Source: Asterias rubens
Lineage: Eukaryota > Echinodermata > Asteroidea > Forcipulatida > Asteriidae
Assembly (NCBI RefSeq): GCF_902459465.1
Contig: NC_047066.1
Span: forward strand, 15,193,047 to 15,257,046
Direction: 5' to 3'
DNA length: 64,000 nucleotides
The notes below the pieces were generated by a model. The model ran no database searches and was not told the DNA's origin. It saw nothing but the letters and a program-made list of their open reading frames with translations. The translations under genes and the position numbers were made by a program. Below, piece by piece: positions 1-9,098 of this stretch (its first letter is position 1; each line of letters begins with the position of its first letter).

Positions 1-2
1 CA

Positions 3-719
3 CTGTATAGCACTGCAACTTGGTGGCTCTATGACAGTAGACTTTTAGAGTTTATGACAGGTATAGTATCAAGTCTCGGTCTATGTCTGGTGACCTATGA
101 ACGATATATCGGAATAGTGCATCCACTGCACTACCCAAGAAGGATCACTCTAAAAAAAGTAACTCTCATAGCTTTCCTGTCATGGATTCTGCCATTTCTA
201 TTTGTCTGGCCAGAACTTTTTATTAGGTCATACAGCCTGGCAAGTGCAATTTTTATAACCACAGGATTGACTCTATCTGGTTACCTGTTTCCCATCATAT
301 TTATGTGTTGGGCTTACTACAAGATCCAAGCCACTCTCAAGAGAGGTGCTCAACAACTCCAACAGCAGAATGTACTAGGAGCAGCCCTTGAGCTTTTACA
401 TGCAAGAAAGAATGTGATTCACATGCTCATGATTGTCATGGGTGCATTAGTTGTTCTGTGGACACCATTAGTAATATGGCTGATGTTTTGCTCATTACCT
501 AAACAAGAGAACTTGTGCAGATCAATAAATGGTAAATTAACCAGTACTCTTCTTCTTGTCATCTACAACATGAACTCGGTGATCAATCCCATCATTTATG
601 TCTTCACATACAAGAAGTTTCGGAAAGGTCTTCAAGACATGCTGTGTTGTTGCATTGGTCGACCTCTCAGGCCAAACCGCATTGAAGTTCAGATTGCTAT
701 GAATGAACACACTGCATAG
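3..719 (+). CDS. Rhodopsin-class GPCR, 5' end outside window
   Basis: This is the 3' part of an intronless receptor of the local family; the frame is open from base 3 and the N-terminus and first two membrane helices lie left of the window. Visible are the TM3 end with E-R-Y, the I-V-H-P-L-H-Y loop, TM4 to TM6 with L-W-T-P, the TM7 N-P-I-I-Y motif, and the family C-tail ending N-E-H-T-A. Two cysteine-rich steps (C-C-C) after helix 8 could be palmitoylated. An AATAAA lies at 907. The allelic or paralogous copy at 44839-45823 carries a 7-bp insertion in TM3 that is absent here. Ligand unknown; probably a plasma-membrane sensory or peptide-type receptor. Confidence 0.9.
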   Translation: MYSTATWWLYDSRLLEFMTGIVSSLGLCLVTYERYIGIVHPLHYPRRITLKKVTLIAFLSWILPFLFVWPELFIRSYSLASAIFITTGLTLSGYLFPIIFMCWAYYKIQATLKRGAQQLQQQNVLGAALELLHARKNVIHMLMIVMGALVVLWTPLVIWLMFCSLPKQENLCRSINGKLTSTLLLVIYNMNSVINPIIYVFTYKKFRKGLQDMLCCCIGRPLRPNRIEVQIAMNEHTA

Positions 720-1109
720 GAAGGATCTCAGACTCATAAATAGAACATGGAAAGGATCCAAAAAATGTACATGTAAGGTAAACTCCATGAAACGAAAAAA
801 TGTAAAAAGATATAGATTTATCAGACTTTGAAAAGAACTGAATTGTACTTGTGCTTTATGGTCAGATAAAGGCACTTGGTCCAATTAAAGCTACCTTGAT
901 CTGTTTAATAAAGTAAAGGACTTAATTGCTAGCTTTGAAAGCTTTGAATCTAACCAGCGAATGACAAGTGATCCTACACACTAATTGATAAAGTCAATAT
1001 TTTGTGCTAACAGATATTTATAACCAATTGACTCGCTAGCTTATTCTGTAAAAACTCATTGTCAAATGAAAGCTTATATTAAAACGAAAACACAGTAGTT
1101 AGATGTGAT
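720..1109 (+). other. 3' flank of receptor, array spacer
   Basis: Non-coding spacer. It has a possible polyadenylation signal (AATAAA) at 907-912 and an AT-rich stretch shared with 45824-46214. No other feature seen. Confidence 0.5.
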
Positions 1110-1294
1110 CCTCAACCTGTGTTGAAATAACCTTTCAATCTTAGTTATTGCACTGTTGTTTTTAATAGTTACCCAATATTGGTAGAATATTGCAAAGAGT
1201 AAACTGGGAAAAGAGCTAAATTGTTCATAACAATTCCAGCGTTTCAAGGCACAACAGGGAAGCTACATATCGTTACTGGATTTGCATGTTCAAA
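1110..1294 (+). promoter_or_regulatory. Conserved upstream block of GPCR genes
   Basis: About 185 bp directly before the ATG is shared by most receptors of the array (also at 4915, 33250, 38030, 42745, 42925, 44655, 46215, 49725). It contains the near-palindrome CAATATTGGTAGAATATTG (AATATT, 5-bp spacer, AATATT) starting within ACCC at 1171, 124 bp before the ATG. It also contains AACTGGGAAAAGAGCTAAAT and CCAGCGTTTCAAGGCACAAC. Conservation next to coding sequence and fixed spacing suggest a shared promoter and 5' UTR. This is inference; no TATA box is evident. Confidence 0.6.
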
Positions 1295-2272
1295 ATGGCT
1301 TTCAGTTATCAGTATAACCAATCTGAATCCGAAGCCAATATTTCTGAATGGAATTCAAGTTACGTCAGCAAGGAGGAATTAGTGCACAAGATTGGAATGG
1401 CACAAGGCATCATTGGAGTGGTTCTCAACACTCTAGCTTGGCTGGTCATCCTTCGCACCAAAAACCTCCACAATATGACTAACTATTTGCTGGCATATCT
1501 TGCTGTGACTGACAGTACTTTTTGCTTTTCTGTAGTCCTTTATCATGGTAATGAACTGTATAGCAATACAACTTGGTGGATCATTGACGGTGGGTTTGTA
1601 CAGTTTACGACAGGTTTAGTATCAAGTTTTGGTCTATGCCTGGTGACTTATGAACGATATATCGGAATAGTGCATCCACTGCACTACCCAAGTAGGATCA
1701 CTCTAAAAAAAGTAACTGTTATAGCTTTCCTGTCATGGATTCTGTCATTTCTTGTTCTCTGCCCAACACTTTTAATGGCATTACACGACAGAACCAGTGG
1801 AGTATATATATACATAGGATTTAATCTTTTTGGTAACCTGTTTCCCATCCTATTTATGAGTTGGGCTTACTACAAGATCCAAGCCACCCTCAAGAAAAGT
1901 GCTCAACAACTCCAACAACAGAATGTACAAGGAGCAGCCCTTGAGCTTTTACAGGCAAGAAAGAATGTGATCAGCATGCTTAGGATTGTCATGGGTGCAT
2001 TAGTTGTCCTGTGGACACCCTTAGTAGTATGGCTGATGTTTTGCTCAATATTTAAAGAAGAGTATTTGTGTACATCAAAAACTGGTGGATTAATTTATCT
2101 TCTTGTTGTTGTTATCTACAGCATGAACTCAGTGATCAATCCCATCATTTATGTCTTCACATACAAGAAGTTTCGGAAAGGTCTTCAAGACATGCTGTGT
2201 TGTTGCATTGGTCGACCTCTCAGGCCAAACCGCATTGAAGTTCAGATTGCTATGAATGAACACACTGCATAG
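1295..2272 (+). CDS. Rhodopsin-class GPCR (surreal-GPCR-like), 325 aa
   Basis: Intronless seven-helix receptor. The short N-terminus has possible N-glycosylation sites (N8, N15, N20). TM1 is about 34-56 (N45), TM2 63-86 (D73), TM3 100-122 ending E-R-Y (120-122), TM4 138-161 (W148, P157), TM5 172-194, TM6 229-252 with L-W-T-P (W240, P242), and TM7 264-288 with N-P-I-I-Y (282-286). Cysteines 302-304 follow helix 8. An upstream in-frame ATG at 1286 exists only because of one base change (TTTTC to TGTTC); the start at 1295 matches all paralogs. The usual TM3 and loop-2 cysteines are absent. It couples presumably to G proteins at the cell surface; the ligand is unknown. Its copy at 46399 differs by very few residues (for example Y257N). 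Confidence 0.93.
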   Translation: MAFSYQYNQSESEANISEWNSSYVSKEELVHKIGMAQGIIGVVLNTLAWLVILRTKNLHNMTNYLLAYLAVTDSTFCFSVVLYHGNELYSNTTWWIIDGGFVQFTTGLVSSFGLCLVTYERYIGIVHPLHYPSRITLKKVTVIAFLSWILSFLVLCPTLLMALHDRTSGVYIYIGFNLFGNLFPILFMSWAYYKIQATLKKSAQQLQQQNVQGAALELLQARKNVISMLRIVMGALVVLWTPLVVWLMFCSIFKEEYLCTSKTGGLIYLLVVVIYSMNSVINPIIYVFTYKKFRKGLQDMLCCCIGRPLRPNRIEVQIAMNEHTA

Positions 2273-2812
2273 AAAGGATCTCAAACTTATATCATCAAAC
2301 ATTGCTTTGGAAAAAGGAAAGGATCAGACAAGGTGAAGCCCCAAAACTGACATCCTTATGTAAAAGGATATAGATTATTCAGACCTTCAAAAGAACTAAA
2401 ATGTACTTGTGCTTTACAGTCAGGTAAAGGTGCTTGGTCCAATTAAAGCTACATTGATATCTGTTTATTGAAGTAAAAAAATCAACATGTAGCTTTGGAA
2501 GTAGATAGATTTGATAACAATCCATTTCCCACACCAGCTGACCAGACACAGGCTCCAAGTTCCCCCAAGAGACACGGAGGTCCATGACTGTTACAGCTCG
2601 ATTCAAACCACTTGATGCTTACTCAGCAAAACGTTTTCAAACTCAATAACAACGGCCATTTGTAAGACTTGGGAACAACTTCAGAACATCTTCTTTTGGT
2701 GCAGCCTGTTGATCTGTGATTTTCTTTTCAATAGTAATTTGTTATTGGAAAATGAGCGGATCACAAAACTGAATTTTACATTGGAGCCCCTCTTTAATAA
2801 GGGAATCAATGT
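2273..2812. repeat. GPCR array spacer unit (3' flank)
   Basis: Non-coding 3' flank repeated elsewhere in the array. The stretch 2515-2790 (CCATTTCCCACACCAGCTGA ... CATTGGAGCCCCTCTTTAA) recurs at 35020-35300, 36645-36920 and 47625-47900. It marks the duplication unit that spreads with the receptors. It holds a minus-strand open frame of 75 codons in several copies, which I regard as chance. Confidence 0.7.
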
Positions 2813-3230
2813 GTGGTGAAGAGGTTTTCAACTAGTGGTTTAATCCCAACGAGGCCTGGTTCCTGGTACCGAGACGAAGACGAGGTGAATTATCAAGAAC
2901 CAGGCCTCGGCGGGTTTAAACCACTAGTTGAAAACCGATTTAACACACTTTGATTCCCATTCATAAATACCTTTTCGGTCAAAAAACATCAACACCTTTG
3001 GTCAAAAAGTAAAATAAATGCAATAATTATATTTGTTAAATAATTTCTTTCAACACAACACCCCTCTAGCTATGAAATGGTAAGGCCCTCCGCCGCCTCG
3101 GGTAAACAACTCCTTATAAGGGAATGCTGTGCGCGTATCACGTGATGTGGCACAACTGTCCTGGCCATTGCTCTCGACCAATATGAATGAGGAAACTGTT
3201 TTATAAGCTCACGTGTCACGCCCATATCGT
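2813..3230. mobile_element. Foldback/hairpin repeat (family F1)
   Basis: GGGAATCAATGTGTGGTGAA begins a strong inverted repeat whose arms (GTTTTCAACTAGTGGTTTAA / TTTAAACCACTAGTTGAAAA and GAGGCCTGGTTC / GAACCAGGCCTC) enclose an ~30-bp centre. It is followed by ~250 bp ending near CTCCTTATAAGGGAATGC. Other copies are at 22690-23125 (inverted), 40119-40680 and 47905-48330. Probably a non-autonomous DNA transposon. Confidence 0.7.
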
Positions 3231-3249
3231 TAACACTTTTTACTGTGCA

Positions 3250-3638
3250 TTAAAGGAACACGTTGCCTTGGATCGGACGAGTTGGTCTATAAAAAGCGTT
3301 TGAAACCGTTTGTTATGAAATGTATATGGTTAGAAAGATGTTTTAAAAGTAGAATATAATGATCCACACAAGTATCACACAAAATTGCACGGTTTTCATT
3401 TTACGTCGCGAACTAACACGGTCGGCGATTTATGGGAGTCAAATTTTTGACTCCCATAAATGGCCGACAGTGTTTGTCGACGAGGTAAAACGAAAACCAC
3501 GCAATTTCAAGGCATATTTGTGTAGATCATTGTACTACTTTTACACCATCTTTCTAACCATACCGATTTTATAAGAAACGGTTACAGAACGCTTTTCAAA
3601 GACCAACTCGACTGATCCAAGGCAAAGTGTTCCTTTAA
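3250..3638. mobile_element. Palindromic MITE (family F2)
   Basis: The element is a long imperfect palindrome with ends TTAAAGGAACACGTTGCCTT and its inverse AAGGCAAAGTGTTCCTTTAA, and a centre with ATGGGAGTCAAATTTTTGACTCCCAT. Copies are at 48361-48749 (equivalent site) and 23434-23800 (degenerate end). No coding potential. Confidence 0.75.
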
Positions 3639-3837
3639 CAAAAGGTTTATGCACACCCACGTGACGCGCTCTCCACCAATAGGAAAAGCAAAACTGTCTG
3701 AGGTATTTATGAATAATTGTTTATGTACATAAGTATTGAGTACAAAAAAACAATGGATTTACATAGTAAGTCTGCTGCCTCTAAACATCTCTTTTTACTG
3801 CCTTGACATGCTGGCCAGTTTAAACCTTTCAAATAAT

Positions 3838-4026
3838 AGACCGATCCAGTAGGCTCCGCCCACGACGCATGTGTGAGCGAGAACACGAGGGTCTCTCCAA
3901 TGCCTTTCTGCACAACTATGCCGCGCGCGCCAAGCAGACGCACACGCATGTCGGACCTTAGTGTCGGACCTTCGTTGCGTTGTGATTGGTCAATATGCAA
4001 TGGGGCGGAGCTTAATGGATCGATCT
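3838..4026. mobile_element. 189-bp MITE with AGACCGATCC ends
   Basis: Terminal inverted repeats are AGACCGATCCA and its near inverse TGGATCGATCT, flanked by AT on both sides. The paralogous array segment at 37413-37425 has the uninterrupted site CAAATAATTGCATCAT, which supports insertion with a 2-bp duplication. In copy B (48950) only the first ~10 bp remain, so a later deletion removed it there. Confidence 0.8.
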
Positions 4027-4254
4027 ATTGCATCATGAAGAGTTTTGATAACTTCTGCAGATCAAGTTCTTGGTTATGACAAGAATCTCTACTTGCTGTG
4101 AATACAGATCTGTATGTTATATAATTTACCTGTAGATATTTCAGCTTCATTAGACATCAAGTTTTTGTGTACATCACGGAGAAATGTTTTCAGGAGAGTC
4201 ATGTGTAGCTGATGTACATGCTAAAATAATTTCCGGCTCACTGAGACCAAAACT

Positions 4255-4400
4255 ATTTTTGTGAAATTGTTTTACTCATTTCTCAAAAAACTACAGCACC
4301 TCAGCAAGTAATATTTTGAGGGAAGCCTTCTACTATCATTATCTTCAAACAGTGTGTACGTTAAATGAAAAGCTGTAGACATTGCGTTTTGTGTTATTTA
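4255..4400. mobile_element. Half of palindromic repeat (family F3)
   Basis: Contains AAAAACTACAGCACCTCAGC and ATTATCTTCAAACAGTGTGT. These are one arm of an inverted-repeat family seen in full at 10445-10760 and 29437-29720, and again in part at 37660-37820 and 49050-49220. Intervening sequence to 4750 shows nothing further. Confidence 0.55.
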
Positions 4401-4756
4401 AACCCTTTAAACTAAAAGAATATGCCGAGAAAAACCACCCCAAAAAACCTCCTCTCAAAAAATATCACAAGATTGACTGAGTCAACTTAATACTTGTTAT
4501 CCATACTATTAGTGACTGAACTCCTGTTTTGAAATAACTCCAAAATGCAATATCCTTTTCAAAGTTAAATTTTTCGTAAAAATTATCGTGAACAATGCAG
4601 GTTGGCTTCTCAATATAAAAAGCAACAGCTGATCCAGCAAAATAATTAATAACTAATATGTGAATGACAAGGGACTCTACACACTAATTGATCAAGTTAA
4701 TATTTTGTGCTCATCACAGATATAAAAGCAATTGACTCGCTAGCTTATTCTGAAAG

Positions 4757-4858
4757 AACTTAATAATAACAAATTCTTATATAGCGCATAATACAATAAC
4801 CGTCTCAATTTGCTTTACTTTAGTGCCCTGGTCACTGGGCCAATAAAAATCCTCTCTC
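4757..4858 (-). mobile_element. SINE 3'-end fragment
   Basis: TAATAATAACAAATTCTTAT followed by AGCGCATAATACAATAACCG and CTGGTCACTGGGCCAATAAA matches the 3' end of the minus-strand SINE at 18906-19224 and the fragment at 20318-20410. The head is missing. Confidence 0.6.
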
Positions 4859-4914
4859 GTCATTGTCATATCAAAGCTTGTATTAAAAACGAAAACACAG
4901 TAGTTAAATGTGCT

Positions 4915-5100
4915 CCTGAACCTGTGTTGAAAAAATCTGTCAATCTTAGTTATAGCACTGTTGTTTTTTAATAGTTACCCAATATTGGTAGAATATTGCA
5001 AAGAGTAAACTGGGAAAAGAGCTAAATTGTTCATAACAATTCCAGCGTTTCAAGGCACAACAGGGAAGCTACATATCGCTGCTGGATTTGCATTTTCAAA
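4915..5100 (+). promoter_or_regulatory. Conserved upstream block of GPCR genes
   Basis: Same block as before the receptor at 1295. The ACCC plus AATATT-GGTAG-AATATT motif starts at 4977, again 124 bp before the ATG. Confidence 0.6.
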
Positions 5101-6084
5101 ATGGCTTTCAGTTATCAGTATAACCAATCTGAATCCACAGTCAATATTTCTGAATGGAATTCAAGTTACGTCAGCAAGGAAGAATTACATGTAGTGCACA
5201 AGATTGGAATGGCACAAGCCATCATTGGAATGGTTCTCAACACTCTAGCTTGGCTGGTCATCCTTCGCACCAAAAACCTCCACAATATGACTAACTATCT
5301 GCTGGCATATCTTGCTGTGACTGACAGTACTTTTTGCTTTTCTGTAGTCCTTTATCATCGTAATGAACTGTATAGCAATACAACTTGGTGGCTCATTGAC
5401 GAAGGATTTGTACAGTTTATGACAGGTTTAGTATCAAGTTTTGGTCTATGCCTGGTGACTTATGAACGATATATCGGAATAGTGCATCCACTGCACTACC
5501 CAAGTAGGATCACTCTAAAAAAAGTAACTCTCATAGCTTTCCTGTCATGGATTCTGTCATTACTTGTTCTCTGCCCAACACTTTTAATTGCATTATACAG
5601 CAGTACTGCCAGTGAAGTATATATACACACAGTATTTCTTCTATTTGGTTACCTGTTTCCCATCCTATTTATGTGTTGGGCTTACTATAAGATCCAAGCC
5701 ACTCTAAAGAGAAGTGCTCAACAACTCCGACAGCAGAATGTACAAGGAGCAGCACTTGAGCTTTTACAGGCAAGACAGAATGTGATCAACATGCTTAGGA
5801 TTGTCATGGGTGCATTAGTTGTCCTGTGGACACCCTTAGTAGTATGGCTGATGTTTTGCTCAATACTTAAAGACTTGTGTGGATCAAACAACGCAGATGT
5901 AATTACTCTTCTTGTTCTTGTTGCCATGTACAACATGAATTCAGTGATCAATCCCATCATTTATGTCTTCAAGTACAAGAAGTTTCGAAAAGGTCTTCAA
6001 GACATGCTGTGCAGCTGCATTGGTCGACCTCTCAGGCCAAACCGCATTGAAGTTCAGATTGATATGAATGAACGCACTGCATAA
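5101..6084 (+). CDS. Rhodopsin-class GPCR, 327 aa
   Basis: Full-length intronless receptor of the local family, closely related to those at 1295 and 38219. It has E-R-Y after TM3, L-W-T-P in TM6, N-P-I-I-Y in TM7, a C-S-C step after helix 8, and a tail ending N-E-R-T-A. The N-terminus has an H-V insertion (E-L-H-V-V-H-K versus E-L-V-H-K) caused by an extra ACATGT at about 5187. Extracellular loop 2 is short and has no cysteine. The start is the ATG shared with paralogs, directly after the conserved upstream block. The copy-B version at 49908 differs at Y-H to D-H in loop 1 and K to M before the Q-Q-L segment. Confidence 0.93.
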   Translation: MAFSYQYNQSESTVNISEWNSSYVSKEELHVVHKIGMAQAIIGMVLNTLAWLVILRTKNLHNMTNYLLAYLAVTDSTFCFSVVLYHRNELYSNTTWWLIDEGFVQFMTGLVSSFGLCLVTYERYIGIVHPLHYPSRITLKKVTLIAFLSWILSLLVLCPTLLIALYSSTASEVYIHTVFLLFGYLFPILFMCWAYYKIQATLKRSAQQLRQQNVQGAALELLQARQNVINMLRIVMGALVVLWTPLVVWLMFCSILKDLCGSNNADVITLLVLVAMYNMNSVINPIIYVFKYKKFRKGLQDMLCSCIGRPLRPNRIEVQIDMNERTA

Positions 6085-6179
6085 ATATGATCACAATCTT
6101 CTCAAACCAGAAACATGAGCTTTTAAATGTGGTGAAAATAATACTCTAATAAAAGTCATTACCAATTGCCAATGGAACA

Positions 6180-6385
6180 CAGAATTTTGCGGTACAAACA
6201 CAAGATCGAAGATTAAGTTGTAGAGAGTTCCAGATGCGTGGCGCGGCTGAAGAAAAAGACCTGTCACCTCATGAGTGTCGAGACTTGGGTTCAATGAGGA
6301 GAAGCATGGAACTTGATCGAAGATTCCTTGATGGAGTCAGTGTAAACTTGAAGCAGTTCAGAAATATAGTGGGGAGCCTTGCCAT
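6180..6385 (-). mobile_element. LINE 3'-end fragment
   Basis: Reading the minus strand gives a protein end of the type A-P-R-I-W-N-S-L-P ... F-K-S-x-L-K-T, which is typical of the C-terminus of CR1/L2-like reverse transcriptases. A better copy is at 30120-30515. Here it abuts a truncated GPCR at 6381-6388. Confidence 0.65.
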
Positions 6386-6649
6386 TTATGACTAATTACT
6401 TGCTGCAGATCTTGCTGTGGTTGATACTCTTGCCTGTTTTAGTGTATTCCTTTATAATACAAAAGACTTATACACTCCTGGTTTGATAGGACTGGACATT
6501 TACTGTCGACTTATTAACAGCAGATTTCTAGAGTCATTAGCGGTCTTGTCATCAAGTTATGGTCTGTGTCTGGTGACATTTGAGCGGTATATCGGAATAG
6601 TACACCCACTGCACTATCCCAGAGTGATGTCTGCAAAAAAAACAGCTTA
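6381..6649 (+). pseudogene. GPCR fragment (TM2-TM4), frameshifted
   Basis: This is a remnant of a receptor like the intact gene at 41170. Homology starts at ATGACTAATTACTTGCTG (TM2) and stops after ACAGCTTACC (TM4). A 1-bp deletion in the A-Y-L-A segment (GGCGTATC to GCAGATC) shifts frame; the downstream frame 6417-6689 still shows Y-C-R-L-I and F-E-R-Y-I-G-I-V-H-P. The left side joins a LINE fragment, the right side the end of a Penelope-like element, so it was cut by transposon insertions or rearrangements. The copy at 51181-51455 shares both breakpoints. Confidence 0.88.
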
Positions 6650-8036
6650 CCGAACTTATCAGAGCATACTGATCGAAACGTTGAGTTGAAACCAACGGTT
6701 CTTTTCAGAACCACCCCAACTCTTTTAGAGATAGTCATTTCATGGTGTTACATGTACCGTAAACCTTTCCATATAATGAATAGGGTAGATGGCCTTAGCT
6801 TTCGATCCAATCCGGACCTTCTTCAGAGGCATAAAACAAGTACAAACAAATACATATCCATTTATAGAAAAAGAGAGGGGGAAAGGGATTAAGGAAAGGA
6901 TCCAGAAAGAAGCGGGAAAATAACAGCCAATCAAAGTTCCTATTTCAGAAACAATATTGGTGGCTATGAACCAATAGGAGTGGAGTGGCGAGGACAAAGG
7001 ATGTTTAGAATGAAAGGAAGGGTTACTGGACCATAAAAGTGGTAAAAGTATTGTTCGACAACAATGCAGGGAGACATGAAAGGGTAGGATTAGAGAGCAA
7101 GTTGCATCATGATGCAACTAACAATGGTCAATTAATAAGAATAGCAAGATCAAAGGTATGATGATTTTAAAAATAGGTATGAGGGACCTGTGGAAAAAAG
7201 GGGGGGGGGGTTACTTACATCAGATAGTTACAGTGATGAATTTATAAAAACAACTTTAAACTAGGTTAATTTATACTTTATGTACAGAATATATACAACA
7301 TATAAGTTCTTAGGCAGAAGTGAAGTGGAGGGTAATGAGAAGTTATTTAACACCAGTGTTTATGTTAAGTCCAAAGGGTTTGACTGTCTTGAGTTGGTGA
7401 ATCCAGTGTGATTCTCTATTCTTGCGGTGTGTGTCATCACCATTGCAAGCTTCAATCACCAGAAGTTCAACATCAATGACACTATGATTGGGGCTGTTGA
7501 AATGGATAGAGACTGGGTACGGTTTCATAGTCTTTATGGAAGAGACATGATTCGCAAAGCGAAGACTAAGTTTGGTCTTAGTCTCTCCCACATATTGTAG
7601 CCCACATCTCTTACATGATATGACATAGACTACATTAGACGTGCTGCATTCAGAGTCGGTCTTGATGTTGTATGAAGAGCCAGTGGTATGACTCTTCACC
7701 TTAAGTGAGGGCTTAATGTGCAGACACGTTTTGCATTTGGAACGGGTACATTTGTGACAGCCCAGTATATCTGTCGGGGGTTGTGTTTGGACTGTACCTG
7801 GGGGAAGTTTGGCCCTGACTAGTATGTCACCAAGGTTCTTAGGGCGGCGGAATGCAACCATGGGAACCTCAGTGATTGCTGAGTGTAACCTGCTGGAGGA
7901 GTGAAGTATAGGCATGTTATTATTGAGAATTGAGGGAAGTTTGGGTAGTTTGGGGTGGAAGGTGGTGACCAAAGCAACTCTATTGGTAGGAGCTTTCCAT
8001 ATCATATTTCCACCAGGCAAAGTTTCAAATCCTACT
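6650..8036 (-). mobile_element. Penelope-like element, 5'-truncated
   Basis: The minus-strand element retains the C-terminal part of a Penelope-like reverse transcriptase protein with a GIY-YIG endonuclease (7343-8020), then a ~690-bp 3' region ending in the broken GPCR. The 3' region has a core like a hammerhead (CTGAAGA, a possible 5-bp stem, GAAA) at 6800-6826 on the minus strand. The 5' part of the element is missing past about 8036. In copy B the stretch between two copies of CTTTCCATAT (6767 and 7993) is deleted. Confidence 0.8.
7343..8020 (-). pseudogene. Penelope-like RT C-terminus with GIY-YIG endonuclease
   Basis: An open frame of 225 codons without a proper start. Residues about 85-105 hold a C-x2-C-x4-C-x2-C-x-H cluster (C-H-K-C ... 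C-K-T-C-L-H), a zinc-binding linker typical of Penelope-like proteins. Residues about 130-215 form the GIY-YIG domain: V-V-Y-V-I-S-C, then G-L-Q-Y-V-G-E-T, R-F-A-N-H and a late R-x-x-R-E. The domain nicks target DNA during retrotransposition. The reverse transcriptase core upstream is absent, so the element is dead. Not present in copy B. Confidence 0.85.
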
Positions 8037-8255
8037 TAATTGTTCATGCTGTTTACCTAGTGCAACAGGGCAGCGGATTAACTAGCCTAAAACCAAACAA
8101 CAGAGGCTATAGACGCTCTATGTGCGCAAGCTGCCATGGCTGCATCGCCATTGCTGGGTCGCCAGAAGGGCAATGTTTTGTATACAAAGACATGGAAAAT
8201 CGCCGTCTTTTTAGTTTTGTATCATGTAAATTAGATGTCTTTCTAAACGATCAAC
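8037..8255. other. Unassigned sequence between two retroelements
   Basis: Present in both duplicated blocks (51620-51834). It lies between the truncated Penelope-like element and the truncated LINE. No family recognised. Confidence 0.4.
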
Positions 8256-8521
8256 ACAATGGGAACAAGCTCGTCTACACACATCTTCAGAATCCATGTT
8301 GGAATCGGATCAAGCCTAGATGTTGAAGAGGAAGAAGCAGCAATGATTTTTCTCACCGAGTTCTGGGAAAGTGGTTCAAACTGATGAAAGATAGTCATGC
8401 ATGAGTCGAATACTGGTTTAGAACCTACAAGCTCAGGAGTTTCGTCAAATTCTGTAGTTATGTTCCGAGTTTTCTTGACGAAGAACTTTGAGAAACGCTC
8501 AGCAAGAGGTTCAGATGACAA
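8243..8521 (-). pseudogene. LINE reverse transcriptase N-terminal fragment
   Basis: Contains L-A-E-R-F-S-K-F-F, P-L-S-x-x-x-V-R-K-I-I and L-D-P-I-P-T-W-I-L-K, the segment that precedes the RT palm in CR1/L2-type proteins. It ends shortly after D-E-L-V-P-I-V, where homology breaks. Identical arrangement in copy B (51822-52100). Confidence 0.85.
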
Positions 8522-9098
8522 ATCGGCCGACGGGAGGGTTTTTGAAGACGCTGGTGTGCATTAATTTGTCAGCCTTGTGAAAAAGTTGGCGGGAGTCACA
8601 GTCCTTTAGTTGGTTTCTGTGATATTCCGATTTAGTCACGGTTATAAGTTGATTGAAGTGATAGCTCTGCTCGTTCAGTAGTTGTCTGTGAACCATCAAT
8701 CTGGAAGACATCCACCTGCGTTCGCACTTACGCAGTTGTCTCTTTGCTTTGCGAATATCTTCATTGTACCAGGGAGCATGAGGGCATGATGAAATGGTAC
8801 GAGAGATTTGAGGGGCATGTTTATCCAGAAGATCTCCCAGACTTGTATCATATTGATGAACAAGAGAGTCTAGGTCGGTGGCTGGTGTTGTAGATATTGG
8901 TGAGGCCAGAATATCTTGGCGAAAAACATCAATATCAGTCTTGCAAAGTTCACGTAGCCTGATCTTTCTTTTCACATGATCCGGGCGATTAATGTTAAGC
9001 AAGCATTTTACGGCAGCGTGATGATCGGAAGGTAAGTAGTTCGTAGTGCTGACATAAGAAATTGCATCATCTGTTGAGCGAGTTAAGAGGAGGTCCAA
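8511..9098 (-). pseudogene. LINE endonuclease C-terminal part and linker
   Basis: Continues the endonuclease frame after the 16-bp deletion. It includes the S-D-H-H-A-A-V segment (catalytic S-D-H), then a basic linker with A-P-W-Y-N-E-D-I-R-K-A-K, typical of CR1/L2-group ORF2 between endonuclease and RT. A second frameshift near 8515, shared with copy B, separates it from the RT start at 8243-8521. Confidence 0.85.

Noticed and set aside
1286..1294. ATG at 1286 as the start of the receptor
   Set aside because: It arises from one substitution not seen in any paralog or in copy B; the ATG at 1295 is the family start.
2379..2606. Minus-strand frame starting M-N-R-A-V-T-V-M-D-L-R-V, repeated in several spacers
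   Set aside because: It repeats because the spacer DNA is duplicated; frames end at different places and there is no splice or codon evidence.
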